The translations under genes and the position numbers were made by a program. The notes under the pieces were generated by a model. That model did no database searches. It was not told the DNA's origin and saw nothing but the letters and a program-made list of their open reading frames with translations. A stretch of 64,000 nucleotides of DNA from Bacillota bacterium (lineage in GTDB: Bacteria; Bacillota; Clostridia; Lachnospirales; Lachnospiraceae). Shown here in pieces: positions 37,388 through 45,803 of the stretch (position 1 is the first letter of the stretch; each line of letters opens with the position of its first letter). The stretch covers positions 3,516 through 67,515 of the forward strand of contig JAEXGM010000146.1 in the NCBI GenBank assembly GCA_023450835.1, written 5' to 3'.

Positions 37388-38071
37388 ATGGGAGAATTAC
37401 TTAAAATAAACAACGTAGGCTATACCTACCATAGTTTAGACGGAGAAACTTCGGCACTGACAGATATCTCTTTTCATGTAAACGACTGTGAGTTTCTTGC
37501 AATTGTTGGACCAAGCGGCTGTGGTAAGTCAACCTTACTCTCATTGATAGCAGGACTGATAACTCCTGATACCGGTGAAATTTTAATAGATGGAAAAAGC
37601 TTAAAGTCATCCGGTAAAAATATTGGGTATATGCTTCAAAAAGATCACTTGCTGGAATGGAGGTCAACTCAGAAAAACCTTACTCTTGGCCTTGAAATAC
37701 AGCACAAGCTCACGGATAACAGTTATGTATGCATCAATGAAATGCTCTCAACTTATGGTCTTATTACTTTTCGTGATTCCAAACCCTCTTCTCTGTCCGG
37801 CGGTATGAGGCAACGGGCGGCTCTTATTAGAACACTTCTGTTGGAACCTGATATTCTTCTCCTGGATGAACCCTTTTCTGCTCTGGATTATCAAACCCGT
37901 ATTGAAGTTTCTGATGATATATGGGGGATAATACGCAAAGAACACAAGACAGCTATTTTAATTACCCACGACATATCAGATGCTATGACAACTAAAATAC
38001 TGCTTCTTTTTTCGTCAGGATTCACCTTTTTTCTACTTCCTTCATATATTAGTAAAAAAGCAAAGGAGTGA
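37388..38071 (+). pseudogene. NitT/TauT-type ABC ATPase, 5' portion interrupted by a recombinase element
   Basis: Residues 1-197 belong to an SsuB/TauB-like ATPase: Walker A VGPSGCGKSTLL, Q-loop MLQKDHLLEW, signature [13 protein letters not shown], Walker B ILLLDEPFSALD and H-loop ILITHDIS. Homology then stops at ISDAM and the frame runs 30 codons into an inserted element before a TGA at 38071. The missing C-terminus is intact at 40498-40681. Bases 37388-37980 plus 40498-40681 total 777, exactly 259 codons, and read through the junction as THDISEAVSMADR. In the present arrangement the protein is truncated; excision of the element would repair it. Confidence 0.93.
37979..38007. other. Left attachment site (attL) of the intervening element
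   Basis: GA at 37979-37980, two bases, then a 25-bp arm (37983-38007) beginning CTATGACAACTAAAAT. The arm is the inverted counterpart of the one at the right end (22 of 25 positions match). Confidence 0.8.
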
Positions 38072-38078
38072 TTTCTAT

Positions 38079-38309
38079 ATGCCCGACGATAAGAAAGACA
38101 AAGATGTTGAGCAGGCAGGTTGTTCAAACTGTGGCGGCTGGCCGAATTTTTGGGGACCCGGACCTGGACCCGGACCTTGGGGGCCCGGACCTTGGGGCCC
38201 TGGACCCGGACGCGGACCTTGGGGACCCGAACCTGGACCTTGGGGCCCTGGCCCGTGGGGACCAAGACCTCCCAGAAGACCCGGACCTTGGGGACCCGGT
38301 CGCTGGTGA
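38079..38309 (+). CDS. Gly/Pro/Trp-repeat small protein
   Basis: 76 residues. It begins with a charged head (MPDDKKDKDVEQ) and a CSNC pair, then about 50 residues of WGPGP-type repeats ending RPGPWGPGRW. AAAGGAG lies about 10 nt before the ATG and overlaps the stop of the truncated ATPase frame. Composition resembles structural or spore-coat-like low-complexity proteins rather than an enzyme. It is carried by the intervening element. The strong third-codon-position pattern of GGA/CCC/TGG supports coding, but no family is recognised. Confidence 0.68.
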   Translation: MPDDKKDKDVEQAGCSNCGGWPNFWGPGPGPGPWGPGPWGPGPGRGPWGPEPGPWGPGPWGPRPPRRPGPWGPGRW

Positions 38310-38371
38310 CACCAGGAACTATGGCATTGCTCGGCGAGGGCAATATCAATACTTTCAATAACTCACATTAA

Positions 38372-38452
38372 CCCCTTTCGTGAATATCAAATCTTCGATT
38401 TGATATTCCTGAATCCGTAATTGAAAAAACTGTCTTTTTATTTTTTCAACCT
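38372..38452. repeat. Family A hairpin repeat inside the intervening element
   Basis: It carries hairpin ATATCAAATC/GATTTGATAT with loop TTC, then CCTGAATCCGTAATTG and the TTGAAAAAACTG/TTTTTTCAACC hairpin. It is nearly the same as the copy at 20.64-20.70 kb. Its presence shows that the element and the host chromosome share this repeat family. Confidence 0.75.
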
Positions 38453-38556
38453 AGGCTGCCTCATAGGTTTTTAATATAAAATCTGTGAGACGGCTGTTTT
38501 TATCTCCGTCCCTGATATTACTTATGGATACTATGCTTGTTTACCGGCTTCCCCTC

Positions 38557-38724
38557 TTAAACTTTATTATCTTCCAACATTTTTATAATTTTCTCATATT
38601 CCATCGGTCTTTCTTCCTCCGGCTTACTTAATATCCACCGATGCAGAAGCTCTGCTATAAGTTGATTTCCTATCTTTTCGGCAAGTGCTCTGCCATCTTC
38701 CGGATTCTTAATGATAATCTTCAT
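38557..38724 (-). CDS. Small reverse-strand ORF, candidate recombination directionality factor
   Basis: 55 codons from an ATG at 38724: MKIIIKNPEDGRALAEKIGN, then a helical QLIAELLHRWILSKPEEERP and a charged end. The composition is that of a real soluble helical protein, and it lies divergently just upstream of the recombinase. The ribosome-binding site is weak. Small proteins next to serine recombinases often control excision; that role is inference from position only. Confidence 0.5.
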   Translation of the reverse strand: MKIIIKNPEDGRALAEKIGNQLIAELLHRWILSKPEEERPMEYEKIIKMLEDNKV

Positions 38725-38840
38725 ATGGTTTATTTCCAGCCTGACTTTATATCACAAACTATTCTCAGGACATCTGATTTATGTAAGAATCGTCATGTTC
38801 TTCCACTTCTTACAGTATATTGAAGCAGGAGGTGTATCAG

Positions 38841-40484
38841 ATGAATATCGCCATCTACAGCCGAAAGTCCAAGTTCAGCGAAACGGGAGAATCTGTTGAA
38901 AACCAAATCCAATACTGTAAGTCCTATGCTGCCGTACATCTTGGCGCTGTCCTGGAGAAGACCTTCTGCATTTATGAAGATGAAGGCTTTTCCGCTGCTA
39001 CTTCCATGCGACCGCAGTTTCAAAAACTATTATCCGATATCAGAGATGGGAAAATACAACTTCTCATGTGTTACCGGCTGGATCGAATCACCCGAAAAGT
39101 ATCTGACTTCTCAAAAACCTTGGAACTCCTTGAAAAAATGAATGTCGGGTTCATCTCTGCTACAGAGAATTTTGACACTTCCACTCCTATGGGAAAGGCA
39201 ATGATATATATAGCCTCTGTATTTGCTCAACTGGAAAGGGAAACCATTGCAGAACGCGTCCGCGATAATATGCTTGCCCTTTCAAAGACCGGAAGATGGT
39301 TGGGAGGTCTTACTCCCATGGGATACTCTTCAAAGGAGGTTATTTATCTCGACTCTGAGTTCCGGGAGAGAAAACTGTATCAGCTCGTCCCGAAGGAAGA
39401 TGAATTACATACAGTATCCTTACTTTTCCTGAAATACAAAGAACTAGGCAGTCTCTCAGCCGTTGAGAGCTATTGCCTGCTCCATGGAGTAAAAAGCCAG
39501 AAGAATTGTTCCTTCAGCAAAAGCAGCATTGCCAAAATCCTTGAAAATCCCACTTATTGTATCGGTGATTCTAAAGCTTATGGCTATTTTTCATCCCTTG
39601 GCTGCTGTATCACTTCCCCCGTTTCAGAATTCAATTCTGACAGAGGAATACTCTGCTACAACCGCACCAACCAGCAGGCAAAGAACTGCCGTAAAAAACG
39701 TCCTCCTTCTGAATGGATTATTGCACTTGGCAAACACCAGGGGATTGTATCCGGTGAGCTTTTTGCAGAAATCCAGGGAAAGCTGAAACAAAACAGGGAA
39801 AAAGCCGCCCCCAGAAAGGACAGCTCCGCCTTTTCTCTGGTCTCCGGCAAAATACAATGTTTAAACTGCGGTTCCAAAATGCGTATAAAGAATATACGAA
39901 AAGAAAATAAGGTTATCCGTTTTAGTTACGCCTGTGAAAGGAAAATGCTGACCAAAGGCGCCCACTGCAGCATTCCCAACATTAACGGAGCTGAACTTGA
40001 TAAGGCTCTGATGTCGACTCTATGGGAATACCTGCAGCCCTGTCTTAATTACGGGAAAATAGCAAGTCTTCTAAAATCCAAAAATAAAATACTATCTAAG
40101 ACAGCTCCGGGCAATGCAGTACAAAAAAACCTGGAGAAAGAAAAAGCTTCTTATCAAAATGAGATAGACAATCTTATAAGCCAGCTATCCAGGAATTCTT
40201 CTCCTTTATTAGAGAAATATCTGCTCCCGAAGCTTGAAGAATTGGACCATAAGATAAATGATGTAAGTAATCGCCTGGCATCTCTTTCAAAGCCTTTGGA
40301 AAACGGTACTCCGTATGTACAAATTTCCAGCCTTCTCGGCAATAGCCCAAAGGATTTGGCCCATATCCTTAAGAATGCAGACATCGACAACCAGAAGACC
40401 TTGGTAAATGCTATGATTGCCTCCATAGAATGGGATGGAAACACTGCATTTATAAGCTTTCCCGCTCCAGAAGCAGCATTTTAG
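38841..40484 (+). CDS. Large serine recombinase of the intervening element
   Basis: 547 residues from an ATG with AGGAGG upstream. The resolvase domain (1-150) has catalytic Ser7 in MNIAIYSRKS, the arginines in CYRLDRITR and the GKAMIYIASVFAQLERE helix. The recombinase domain (about 165-290) follows, then a zinc ribbon (CLNCGSKMR, later YACER and GAHC) and a coiled-coil (about 415-475, EKEKASYQNEIDNLISQL). This matches integrases of the phiC31/TP901/SpoIVCA class. The stop lies within the right arm of the element, 13 bp before the GA. It likely inserts or excises the element at the ABC gene. Confidence 0.95.
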   Translation: MNIAIYSRKSKFSETGESVENQIQYCKSYAAVHLGAVLEKTFCIYEDEGFSAATSMRPQFQKLLSDIRDGKIQLLMCYRLDRITRKVSDFSKTLELLEKMNVGFISATENFDTSTPMGKAMIYIASVFAQLERETIAERVRDNMLALSKTGRWLGGLTPMGYSSKEVIYLDSEFRERKLYQLVPKEDELHTVSLLFLKYKELGSLSAVESYCLLHGVKSQKNCSFSKSSIAKILENPTYCIGDSKAYGYFSSLGCCITSPVSEFNSDRGILCYNRTNQQAKNCRKKRPPSEWIIALGKHQGIVSGELFAEIQGKLKQNREKAAPRKDSSAFSLVSGKIQCLNCGSKMRIKNIRKENKVIRFSYACERKMLTKGAHCSIPNINGAELDKALMSTLWEYLQPCLNYGKIASLLKSKNKILSKTAPGNAVQKNLEKEKASYQNEIDNLISQLSRNSSPLLEKYLLPKLEELDHKINDVSNRLASLSKPLENGTPYVQISSLLGNSPKDLAHILKNADIDNQKTLVNAMIASIEWDGNTAFISFPAPEAAF

Positions 40485-40497
40485 TATTCATAGGTGA
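40469..40497. other. Right attachment site (attR) of the intervening element
   Basis: A 25-bp arm (40469-40493) starting AGAAGCAGCATTTTAG, two bases, then GA at 40496-40497. Mirror image of the left site. Confidence 0.8.
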
Positions 40498-40681
40498 AGC
40501 TGTCTCTATGGCTGACCGTATTATAGTTCTAAGCAGCCGACCGGGCACTATCAAATGCGAGATAGATGTGAATCTGTCCCTGGATGAACGTACCCCTTTC
40601 AAAGCCAGAAGTGCTCCGGAATTCAAGGATTATTTTAATCTGATCTGGAAGGAGTTAAGCCATGGCAAAGTCAACAGTTAA
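40498..40681 (+). pseudogene. NitT/TauT-type ABC ATPase, 3' portion
   Basis: The frame reads EAVSMADRIIVLSSRPGTIK followed by about 40 residues ending in SHGKVNS, the normal C-terminus of SsuB/TauB-like ATPases (the D-loop/H-loop follow-on EAVxLADRIxVLSxRPG). It has no start of its own and is out of context unless joined to 37388-37980. Its last 20 bases overlap the start of the downstream permease, the usual coupling in such operons, so the original gene order is preserved. Confidence 0.92.
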
Positions 40682-41471
40682 AACCAATTACTCTCCTGCC
40701 CACCAGGTTTTTCTAAAAAAATACTATAGAAAGAAACGCTTTATTAGGATTATGCAGCTTGTCATTATCATAAGCTTTCTGGCTTTATGGGAAATTACTA
40801 CCCGGATTGGGTTGGTAGATTCCTTCATATTCAGCAGTCCCTCCAGGGTGGCAGGGACTTTTCTTGATATGGCAGCCGACGGTACCATCTTTTATCATAC
40901 CGGTATCACCTTGCTTGAGACTTTTGTCAGCTTTGCTATCGTAAATATCTTTGGCATTGCCATGGCTGTACTTCTTTGGTGGAATGAAAAACTTGCCAAA
41001 GTCCTGGAACCCTATCTGGTAGTATTGAACAGCCTTCCAAAATCTGCGCTGGCTCCGGTATTTATTGTATGGCTTGGAAATAATGTCAAAACCATCATCG
41101 TCGCCGCCGTATCCGTGGCTGTATTTAGCACCGTAATTACCCTCCACACTAACTTCAGTAATACCGAAGAGGATAAAAAGAAGCTTATTATGACCCTCGG
41201 CGGAAGCAAAAAGGATATTCTTCTTAAAGTTGTAATTCCCGGCAATATCCCTCAGATTATCAGTATCATGAAGGTCAATATCGGCTTATCCCTAGTCGGA
41301 GTCATCATCGGAGAATTCCTTGCGGCAAAGGCCGGTCTGGGTTATCTGATTATCTATGGCAGCCAGGTATTTAAGCTTGACTATGTCATTATGTCAATCG
41401 TTATCCTTTGCGTTCTGGCTACTTTTTTATATCAACTGCTTAGTTACTTTGAGAAGAAATATAAAAGCTAA
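40662..41471 (+). CDS. NitT/TauT-type ABC transporter permease
   Basis: 269 residues. It has five to six membrane segments and the EAA-like cytoplasmic motif EDKKKLIMTLGGSKKDILLKVVIPGNIPQI, typical of SsuC/TauC/ThiX-type permeases. AAGGAG lies 6 nt before the ATG. It overlaps the end of the ATPase. No solute-binding protein is adjacent on either side: upstream is degV, downstream the riboflavin operon. The imported substrate is therefore unknown; aliphatic sulfonates, nitrate-like anions or thiamine precursors are the usual ones. Confidence 0.9.
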   Translation: MAKSTVKTNYSPAHQVFLKKYYRKKRFIRIMQLVIIISFLALWEITTRIGLVDSFIFSSPSRVAGTFLDMAADGTIFYHTGITLLETFVSFAIVNIFGIAMAVLLWWNEKLAKVLEPYLVVLNSLPKSALAPVFIVWLGNNVKTIIVAAVSVAVFSTVITLHTNFSNTEEDKKKLIMTLGGSKKDILLKVVIPGNIPQIISIMKVNIGLSLVGVIIGEFLAAKAGLGYLIIYGSQVFKLDYVIMSIVILCVLATFLYQLLSYFEKKYKS

Positions 41472-41488
41472 ATGACAAATTTTTATGT

Positions 41489-41517
41489 TTGACAATCTTC
41501 ATCCCTGCTGTTATAAT
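41489..41517 (+). promoter_or_regulatory. Consensus promoter of the riboflavin operon
   Basis: TTGACA (41489-41494), a 17-bp spacer, TATAAT (41512-41517), directly in front of the FMN riboswitch. It is a perfect sigma-A consensus. Confidence 0.92.
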
Positions 41518-41535
41518 GAACGCAATTGAATATAC

Positions 41536-41642
41536 ATCTTCAGGGCAGGGTGCAATTCCCTACCGGTGGTATAGCCCACAAACCGCAAGGTACGATTCGG
41601 TGAAACTCCGAAGCCGACAGTATAGTCTGGATGGAAGAAGAT
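41536..41642 (+). ncRNA. FMN riboswitch (RFN element)
   Basis: The conserved core is intact: ATCTTCAGGGCAGGGTG, TTCCCTACCGG, GATTCGGTGAAACTCCG, AAGCCGACAGTATAG and GATGGAAGAAGAT. It binds flavin mononucleotide and controls the rib operon through the terminator at 41.68 kb. Confidence 0.97.
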
Positions 41643-41679
41643 TTTATAAAAGCTGCTATTTGCTTTCTTTTGTATAATG

Positions 41680-41713
41680 CTCTGAAATGATTTTTTCATT
41701 TCAGAGTTTTTTT
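41680..41713 (+). terminator. Riboswitch-controlled terminator
   Basis: CTCTGAAATGA pairs perfectly with TCATTTCAGAG, followed by seven T. It is the off-state element of the FMN riboswitch, 78 bp before ribD. Confidence 0.92.
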
Positions 41714-41790
41714 ATTTATAAAAGAAATACTTTGGAGCTAATGCCTTGAATATATATGTTCAAGGCATTTTTTATTATCGGAGGTATCCT

Positions 41791-42894
41791 ATGTCTGATG
41801 AAGAATATATGAATTACGCTCTTTCACTGGCAGAAAGAGGCATGGGTTATGTAAATCCCAATCCTTATGTAGGTGCCGTTATCGTCAAAGACGGAAGAAT
41901 TATCGGGCAGGGCTGGCATGAAAAATATGGCGGCTGGCACGCCGAGAGAAACGCACTTGCCAATTGTCTTGAGAACCCCGAAGGTGCAACCTTGTATGTT
42001 ACCCTGGAACCATGCTGTCATCAGGGAAAGACACCGCCCTGTACCGAAGCGATTTTGCAAAACGGAATCAAAAAGGTTGTTATCGGATGCCTTGACCCCA
42101 ATCCCCTCATGGCAGGAAAAGGTGCTGCTCTTCTGCGTAAGGCAGGCATTGAAGTAATTACCGGTGTATCAGAGGATAAATGCCAAAAACTGAATGAGGT
42201 ATTCTTCCACTACATCCAAACGCAAACTCCTTATGTTGTGATGAAATATGCTATGACAATGGACGGAAAAATCGCAACAGCAAGCGGGAAATCCCAATGG
42301 ATTACAGGCGCCGGCGCGAGAGAAAATGTTCACAGAAGCCGGAACAAATACTCTTCCATTATGGTTGGTGTGGGCACCGTAATTGCTGATAATCCCTCCC
42401 TTACCTGCCGCATTACCGGAGGCAGGAACCCAATTCGCATTATCTGTGATACGGAATTAAATACTCCCATAGATTCAACCCTTATCACTACAGCAAAAGA
42501 AGTAAGAACCATTATTGCCACTGCCTGCACCAGCAGCGAAAGACAGCGCCCTTATCTTATACACGGCTGTGAGATACTTTTAATCAATCGATATCAAAAT
42601 CACATCGATTTAAACCATTTGATGACAGAGCTTGGCAAGGCGGGTATTGACAGTGTTCTGCTGGAAGGAGGTTCTGCCCTGAATTTTTCCGCACTGCAAA
42701 GCAGAATTGTGAATAAGGTGCAAGCTTATATTGCTCCGAAACTCTTTGGCGGAGAGCAATCAAAATCACCGGTAGGAGGCGCCGGCATTCAGGAAGTAAA
42801 TAACTGTTTTACTCTGAAGAATCAAACTCTCACTTGGTTTGGTGAGGATGTTCTAATGGAAGGCGAGGTGGATTATACATGTTTACAGGGATAG
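41791..42894 (+). CDS. ribD: Bifunctional riboflavin biosynthesis deaminase/reductase
   Basis: 367 residues. The N-terminal deaminase has GWHAERNAL and EPCCHQGKTPPC, the zinc ligands, and NPNPYVGAVIV. The C-terminal reductase has MKYAMTMDGKIAT, VGVGTVIADNPSLTCR and LEGGSALNFSAL. It carries out steps two and three of riboflavin synthesis from GTP. The ATG at 41791 has GGAGG 7 nt upstream; an earlier in-frame start lies in the leader and is unlikely. It overlaps ribE by 16 bp. Confidence 0.97.
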   Translation: MSDEEYMNYALSLAERGMGYVNPNPYVGAVIVKDGRIIGQGWHEKYGGWHAERNALANCLENPEGATLYVTLEPCCHQGKTPPCTEAILQNGIKKVVIGCLDPNPLMAGKGAALLRKAGIEVITGVSEDKCQKLNEVFFHYIQTQTPYVVMKYAMTMDGKIATASGKSQWITGAGARENVHRSRNKYSSIMVGVGTVIADNPSLTCRITGGRNPIRIICDTELNTPIDSTLITTAKEVRTIIATACTSSERQRPYLIHGCEILLINRYQNHIDLNHLMTELGKAGIDSVLLEGGSALNFSALQSRIVNKVQAYIAPKLFGGEQSKSPVGGAGIQEVNNCFTLKNQTLTWFGEDVLMEGEVDYTCLQG

Positions 42895-43508
42895 TTGAAG
42901 AAACAGGCATTGTCAGAAATATAAGAAAAGGCGCCAAATCCGCAGTATTGACCATTGAAGCCAGGAAAATATTTGATGACTTAAAACCTGGAGACAGCGT
43001 GGCAACAAACGGTGTATGTTTAACCGTTACAGACAGAAAGAACTATTCTTTTACCGCTGATGTAATGAATGAGACTCTTTCAAGATCTTCTCTTGGAAGC
43101 CTGGCTATTGGCAGCAGAGTAAATCTGGAACGTGCCCTGGCGGCAAACGGAAGGCTGGGGGGACACATCGTTTCCGGACATATTGACGGAACAGGTAAAA
43201 TTGCATCCATCAAAAAAGATGATATTGCAGTATGGTATACGGTGAAGACTACCTCAAAAATAATGTTATATATCATAGAAAAGGGGTCCATTGCAATAGA
43301 CGGTATCAGCCTGACGGTTGCAGGTGTTATGAAGGATAGTTTCCTCGTATCAGTTATTCCCCATACAGCCAAAGAAACCACACTTTCAGAGAAAAAAATC
43401 GGCAGTACCGTAAATCTGGAGAACGATATTATAGGAAAGTATATCGAAAAATTCACCCGGAATAACGGCGGTCTTACAGAAACATTCCTATACGAAAATG
43501 GATTTTAG
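42879..43508 (+). CDS. ribE: Riboflavin synthase alpha subunit
   Basis: 209 residues of two lumazine-binding repeats. It begins MFTGIVEETGIV and has GVCLTVT, GHIVSGHIDGTG in the first repeat and DGISLTVAG and VIPHTAKETTLS in the second. It dismutates two 6,7-dimethyl-8-ribityllumazines to riboflavin. GGCGAGGTGG before the start lies within the end of ribD, so translation is coupled. Confidence 0.97.
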   Translation: MFTGIVEETGIVRNIRKGAKSAVLTIEARKIFDDLKPGDSVATNGVCLTVTDRKNYSFTADVMNETLSRSSLGSLAIGSRVNLERALAANGRLGGHIVSGHIDGTGKIASIKKDDIAVWYTVKTTSKIMLYIIEKGSIAIDGISLTVAGVMKDSFLVSVIPHTAKETTLSEKKIGSTVNLENDIIGKYIEKFTRNNGGLTETFLYENGF

Positions 43509-43556
43509 GTACCGGAGTCTTAAAGACAGCAGGTACCGGGAAGGACAGGTTTTATT

Positions 43557-44759
43557 ATGTTTAAATTCAGTACAATTCCCGATGCATTAGAAGCTCTGCA
43601 AAAAGGGGAAATTATTCTTGTAACTGACGATGAAAACCGCGAAAATGAAGGAGATTTTATTTGCGCCGCGGAATTTGCCACCACTGAAAATATTAATTTT
43701 ATGGCAAGTAACGGCAAGGGACTAATCTGCATGCCCATGAGCAATGAATTTATCAGCCGTTTGCAATTTCCTCAGATGGTATCCAACAATACCGACAACC
43801 ACGGAACCTCCTTTACCGTATCTATCGACCATGTGGATACCGCAACAGGAATATCCGCAGCGGAAAGAAGCATGACCGCCCTTAAGGTAGTAGATGAAAA
43901 TGCAAAGCCCGAGGATTTTCGCCGCCCGGGTCACATGTTTCCGCTCCTGGCGAAAACCAACGGTGTTCTGGAACGCGAAGGACATACCGAGGCCACCGTT
44001 GATTTAATGCGTCTTGCCGGTCTCAAGGAATGCGGTATATGCTGCGAAGTCATGGGAACAGATGGGCAAATGATGCGTTCTCCCGAGCTTATCCAGCTTG
44101 CCCAAAATTGGAATATGAAGTTTATTACCATCAAGGCCTTACAGGATTACCGCAAAAAATTTGATAAACTGGTAGAGTGCGTTGCAAGCCCGGACCTCCC
44201 AACTGCCTATGGTGACTTTCGTGCTTATGGCTATCGGAATAAATTAAACGGTGAACACCATGTGGCGATGGTGAAAGGTGATATCGGTGACGGACAGGAG
44301 GTTCTATGCCGCGTTCATTCCGAATGCCTGACCGGGGACGTTTTTCACTCCAGCCGCTGCGACTGCGGGGACCAATTAGCCCAGGCCATGAAAATGATTG
44401 AGAAAGAAGGCAGAGGTATTCTTCTGTACATGCGCCAGGAAGGTAGAGGTATCGGCCTCCTTAATAAGCTAAAGGCTTATGAACTGCAAAGCCAGGGTAT
44501 GGATACCATCGAAGCGAATCTTGCCCTTGGTTTTGCAGAGGATATGCGTGAGTATTATATCGGTGCACAAATACTGCGGGATCTGGGCGTAAAGACCATG
44601 CGGCTCATAACCAACAACCCGGACAAAGTATACCAATTATCTGATTTTGGTATCGAAATTACAGACCGTGTACCGATAGAAATTGAAGCGAACGAATACG
44701 ATAAGAAGTACTTGAAAACAAAGCAGACAAGAATGGGACATTACTTAAATATCAAATAA
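43557..44759 (+). CDS. ribBA: Bifunctional DHBP synthase / GTP cyclohydrolase II
   Basis: 400 residues. Residues 1-200 are DHBP synthase ([15 protein letters not shown], then the [10 protein letters not shown] loop and [14 protein letters not shown]). Residues 205-400 are GTP cyclohydrolase II with the zinc cysteines in [11 protein letters not shown] and [17 protein letters not shown], and LITNNPDK. It supplies both starting substrates of the pathway. It follows ribE by 48 bp. Confidence 0.97.
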   Translation: MFKFSTIPDALEALQKGEIILVTDDENRENEGDFICAAEFATTENINFMASNGKGLICMPMSNEFISRLQFPQMVSNNTDNHGTSFTVSIDHVDTATGISAAERSMTALKVVDENAKPEDFRRPGHMFPLLAKTNGVLEREGHTEATVDLMRLAGLKECGICCEVMGTDGQMMRSPELIQLAQNWNMKFITIKALQDYRKKFDKLVECVASPDLPTAYGDFRAYGYRNKLNGEHHVAMVKGDIGDGQEVLCRVHSECLTGDVFHSSRCDCGDQLAQAMKMIEKEGRGILLYMRQEGRGIGLLNKLKAYELQSQGMDTIEANLALGFAEDMREYYIGAQILRDLGVKTMRLITNNPDKVYQLSDFGIEITDRVPIEIEANEYDKKYLKTKQTRMGHYLNIK

Positions 44760-44806
44760 TCAGGATAGCAGGAACTATTGAGTTTAGAGAAAGGTAAGGT
44801 TTGACT

Positions 44807-45280
44807 ATGAAAACATATGAAGGAAAATTTGTATCAGATAACATTCGTATAGGTATTGTAGCAGCAAGATTTAACGAGTTCATTACATCAAAATTACTAG
44901 GCGGTGCCATAGACGCATTAACAAGGCATGAAGTGAAGGAGGAGGACATTGAAGTAGCCTGGGTTCCCGGGGCTTTTGAAATTCCGCTCCTAGCTTCAAA
45001 AATGGCCAAAAGCAGACGATATGATGCAATTATATGCCTGGGTGCGGTAATCCGCGGCAGCACCACTCATTATGATTATGTCTGCAGCGAAGTCTCTAAA
45101 GGAATTGCAAATGTATCTTTGAACAGTGATATACCGGTAATGTTCGGGGTGCTTACTACCGAAAATATTGAGCAGGCTATTGAACGCGCCGGTACCAAGG
45201 CAGGTAATAAGGGGTTTGATTGTGCTGTTGGAGCTATTGAAATGGTGAATCTGATAAGGGAATTTGAAAACAAGGAGTAA
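44807..45280 (+). CDS. ribH: Lumazine synthase
   Basis: 157 residues, the family length. It has [20 protein letters not shown], the substrate loop [11 protein letters not shown], and [17 protein letters not shown] with the catalytic His. It condenses DHBP with the pyrimidinedione to 6,7-dimethyl-8-ribityllumazine and typically forms icosahedral 60-mers. The ATG is preferred over a TTG 6 bp earlier. It closes the operon; an inverted repeat follows 57 bp after the stop. Confidence 0.97.
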   Translation: MKTYEGKFVSDNIRIGIVAARFNEFITSKLLGGAIDALTRHEVKEEDIEVAWVPGAFEIPLLASKMAKSRRYDAIICLGAVIRGSTTHYDYVCSEVSKGIANVSLNSDIPVMFGVLTTENIEQAIERAGTKAGNKGFDCAVGAIEMVNLIREFENKE

Positions 45281-45337
45281 TTTACTGCCTTTGAGGAACA
45301 ATAATATACCTTTGAAATAAAAAAACTTGCTTCAATT

Positions 45338-45379
45338 TGATGGGCCCAAAATAAAGTCTAACTTATTGGGGGCCTATCA
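45338..45379. terminator. Inverted repeat after ribH
   Basis: TGATGGGCCC pairs with GGGGGCCTATCA around an A/T-rich interior, 57 bp after the ribH stop. The downstream T run is weak, so it may be a terminator or a leftover of a mobile-element end. Confidence 0.55.
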
Positions 45380-45494
45380 TTATTTTACACCAGTTTGAAG
45401 ATTTACACAAACTTTAGAATACTCCCGTTTTCAATTAATATTTCTAATAAAATTAGAGTATTATTGGATAATTACTTATATTTCTTTATTCCAT

Positions 45495-45692
45495 GTGGAA
45501 AAACAAACATATGATTTGCTGTTTCCTGATGTTCCAGATGATTTCTGCATTCGCTGGTTTGAGATTACAGTAAAGAATGGTATGCCAGTGGAAATAATAT
45601 ATCCAATTTATGAACAGTTAATCGTTACTGATGATTTTCCGTTCGAGGCGGATGTTAAAGAGTTAATTCAGAAATCCAAGAATATGCAGTAA
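45495..45692 (+). CDS. Short hypothetical protein, possibly truncated
   Basis: 65 codons from a GTG, reading MEKQTYDLLFPDVPDDFCIRW onward, acidic and without membrane segments. The ribosome-binding site is weak and the upstream 200 bp are A/T-rich with no frame in phase, so it may be the tail of a decayed gene. A good terminator hairpin follows (ATAGCAG/CTGCTAT then TTTTCTC at 45700-45727). Confidence 0.45.
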   Translation: MEKQTYDLLFPDVPDDFCIRWFEITVKNGMPVEIIYPIYEQLIVTDDFPFEADVKELIQKSKNMQ

Positions 45693-45699
45693 TAATAAT

Positions 45700-45727
45700 A
45701 GCAGAGGCTTAGCTCCTGCTATTTTCT
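45700..45727 (+). terminator. Terminator after the short hypothetical gene
   Basis: ATAGCAG pairs with CTGCTAT around an 11-nt loop, with a T-rich tail, just upstream of the TetR gene. Confidence 0.7.
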
Positions 45728-45745
45728 CTGTCAGGGTCTTTACAA

Positions 45746-45793
45746 TTTTGGTCAGTCATATTAGCATATAATTATACTAACCAAATTGGTCAG
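45746..45793 (+). promoter_or_regulatory. Putative TetR autoregulatory operator-promoter
   Basis: TATAAT (45767-45772) is flanked by two TTGGTCAG copies (45748-45755 and 45786-45793). The second forms a palindrome ACCAAATTGGT (45780-45790). This is where a TetR dimer would block its own promoter. The operator role is inferred. Confidence 0.55.
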
Positions 45794-45803
45794 GAGGTTT
45801 TTC

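Larger units (their letters stand above)
37981..40497. mobile_element. 2,517-bp intervening element with a large serine recombinase, inserted in an ABC ATPase gene
   Basis: The two ends carry inverted 25-bp arms at 37983-38007 and 40469-40493. Each is two bases from a GA dinucleotide, so a joined circle would give an imperfect palindrome centred on GA, as large serine recombinase attP sites do. Removing 37981-40497 restores the host reading frame and a conserved ABC motif. Contents: a Gly/Pro/Trp-repeat ORF, a 55-residue reverse ORF, a family A repeat and the recombinase, whose stop codon lies inside the right arm. No transposase, replication or conjugation gene is present. Confidence 0.9.

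Noticed and set aside
37390..38071. Frameshift or assembly artefact in the ABC ATPase
   Set aside because: The symmetrical arms, a complete recombinase and exact frame restoration on excision make an error unlikely.
38124..38358. Arg/Ser/Pro-rich frames antisense or out of frame with the Gly/Pro/Trp ORF
   Set aside because: They mirror a GC-rich repeat and lack ribosome-binding sites; the plus-strand frame at 38079 has one.
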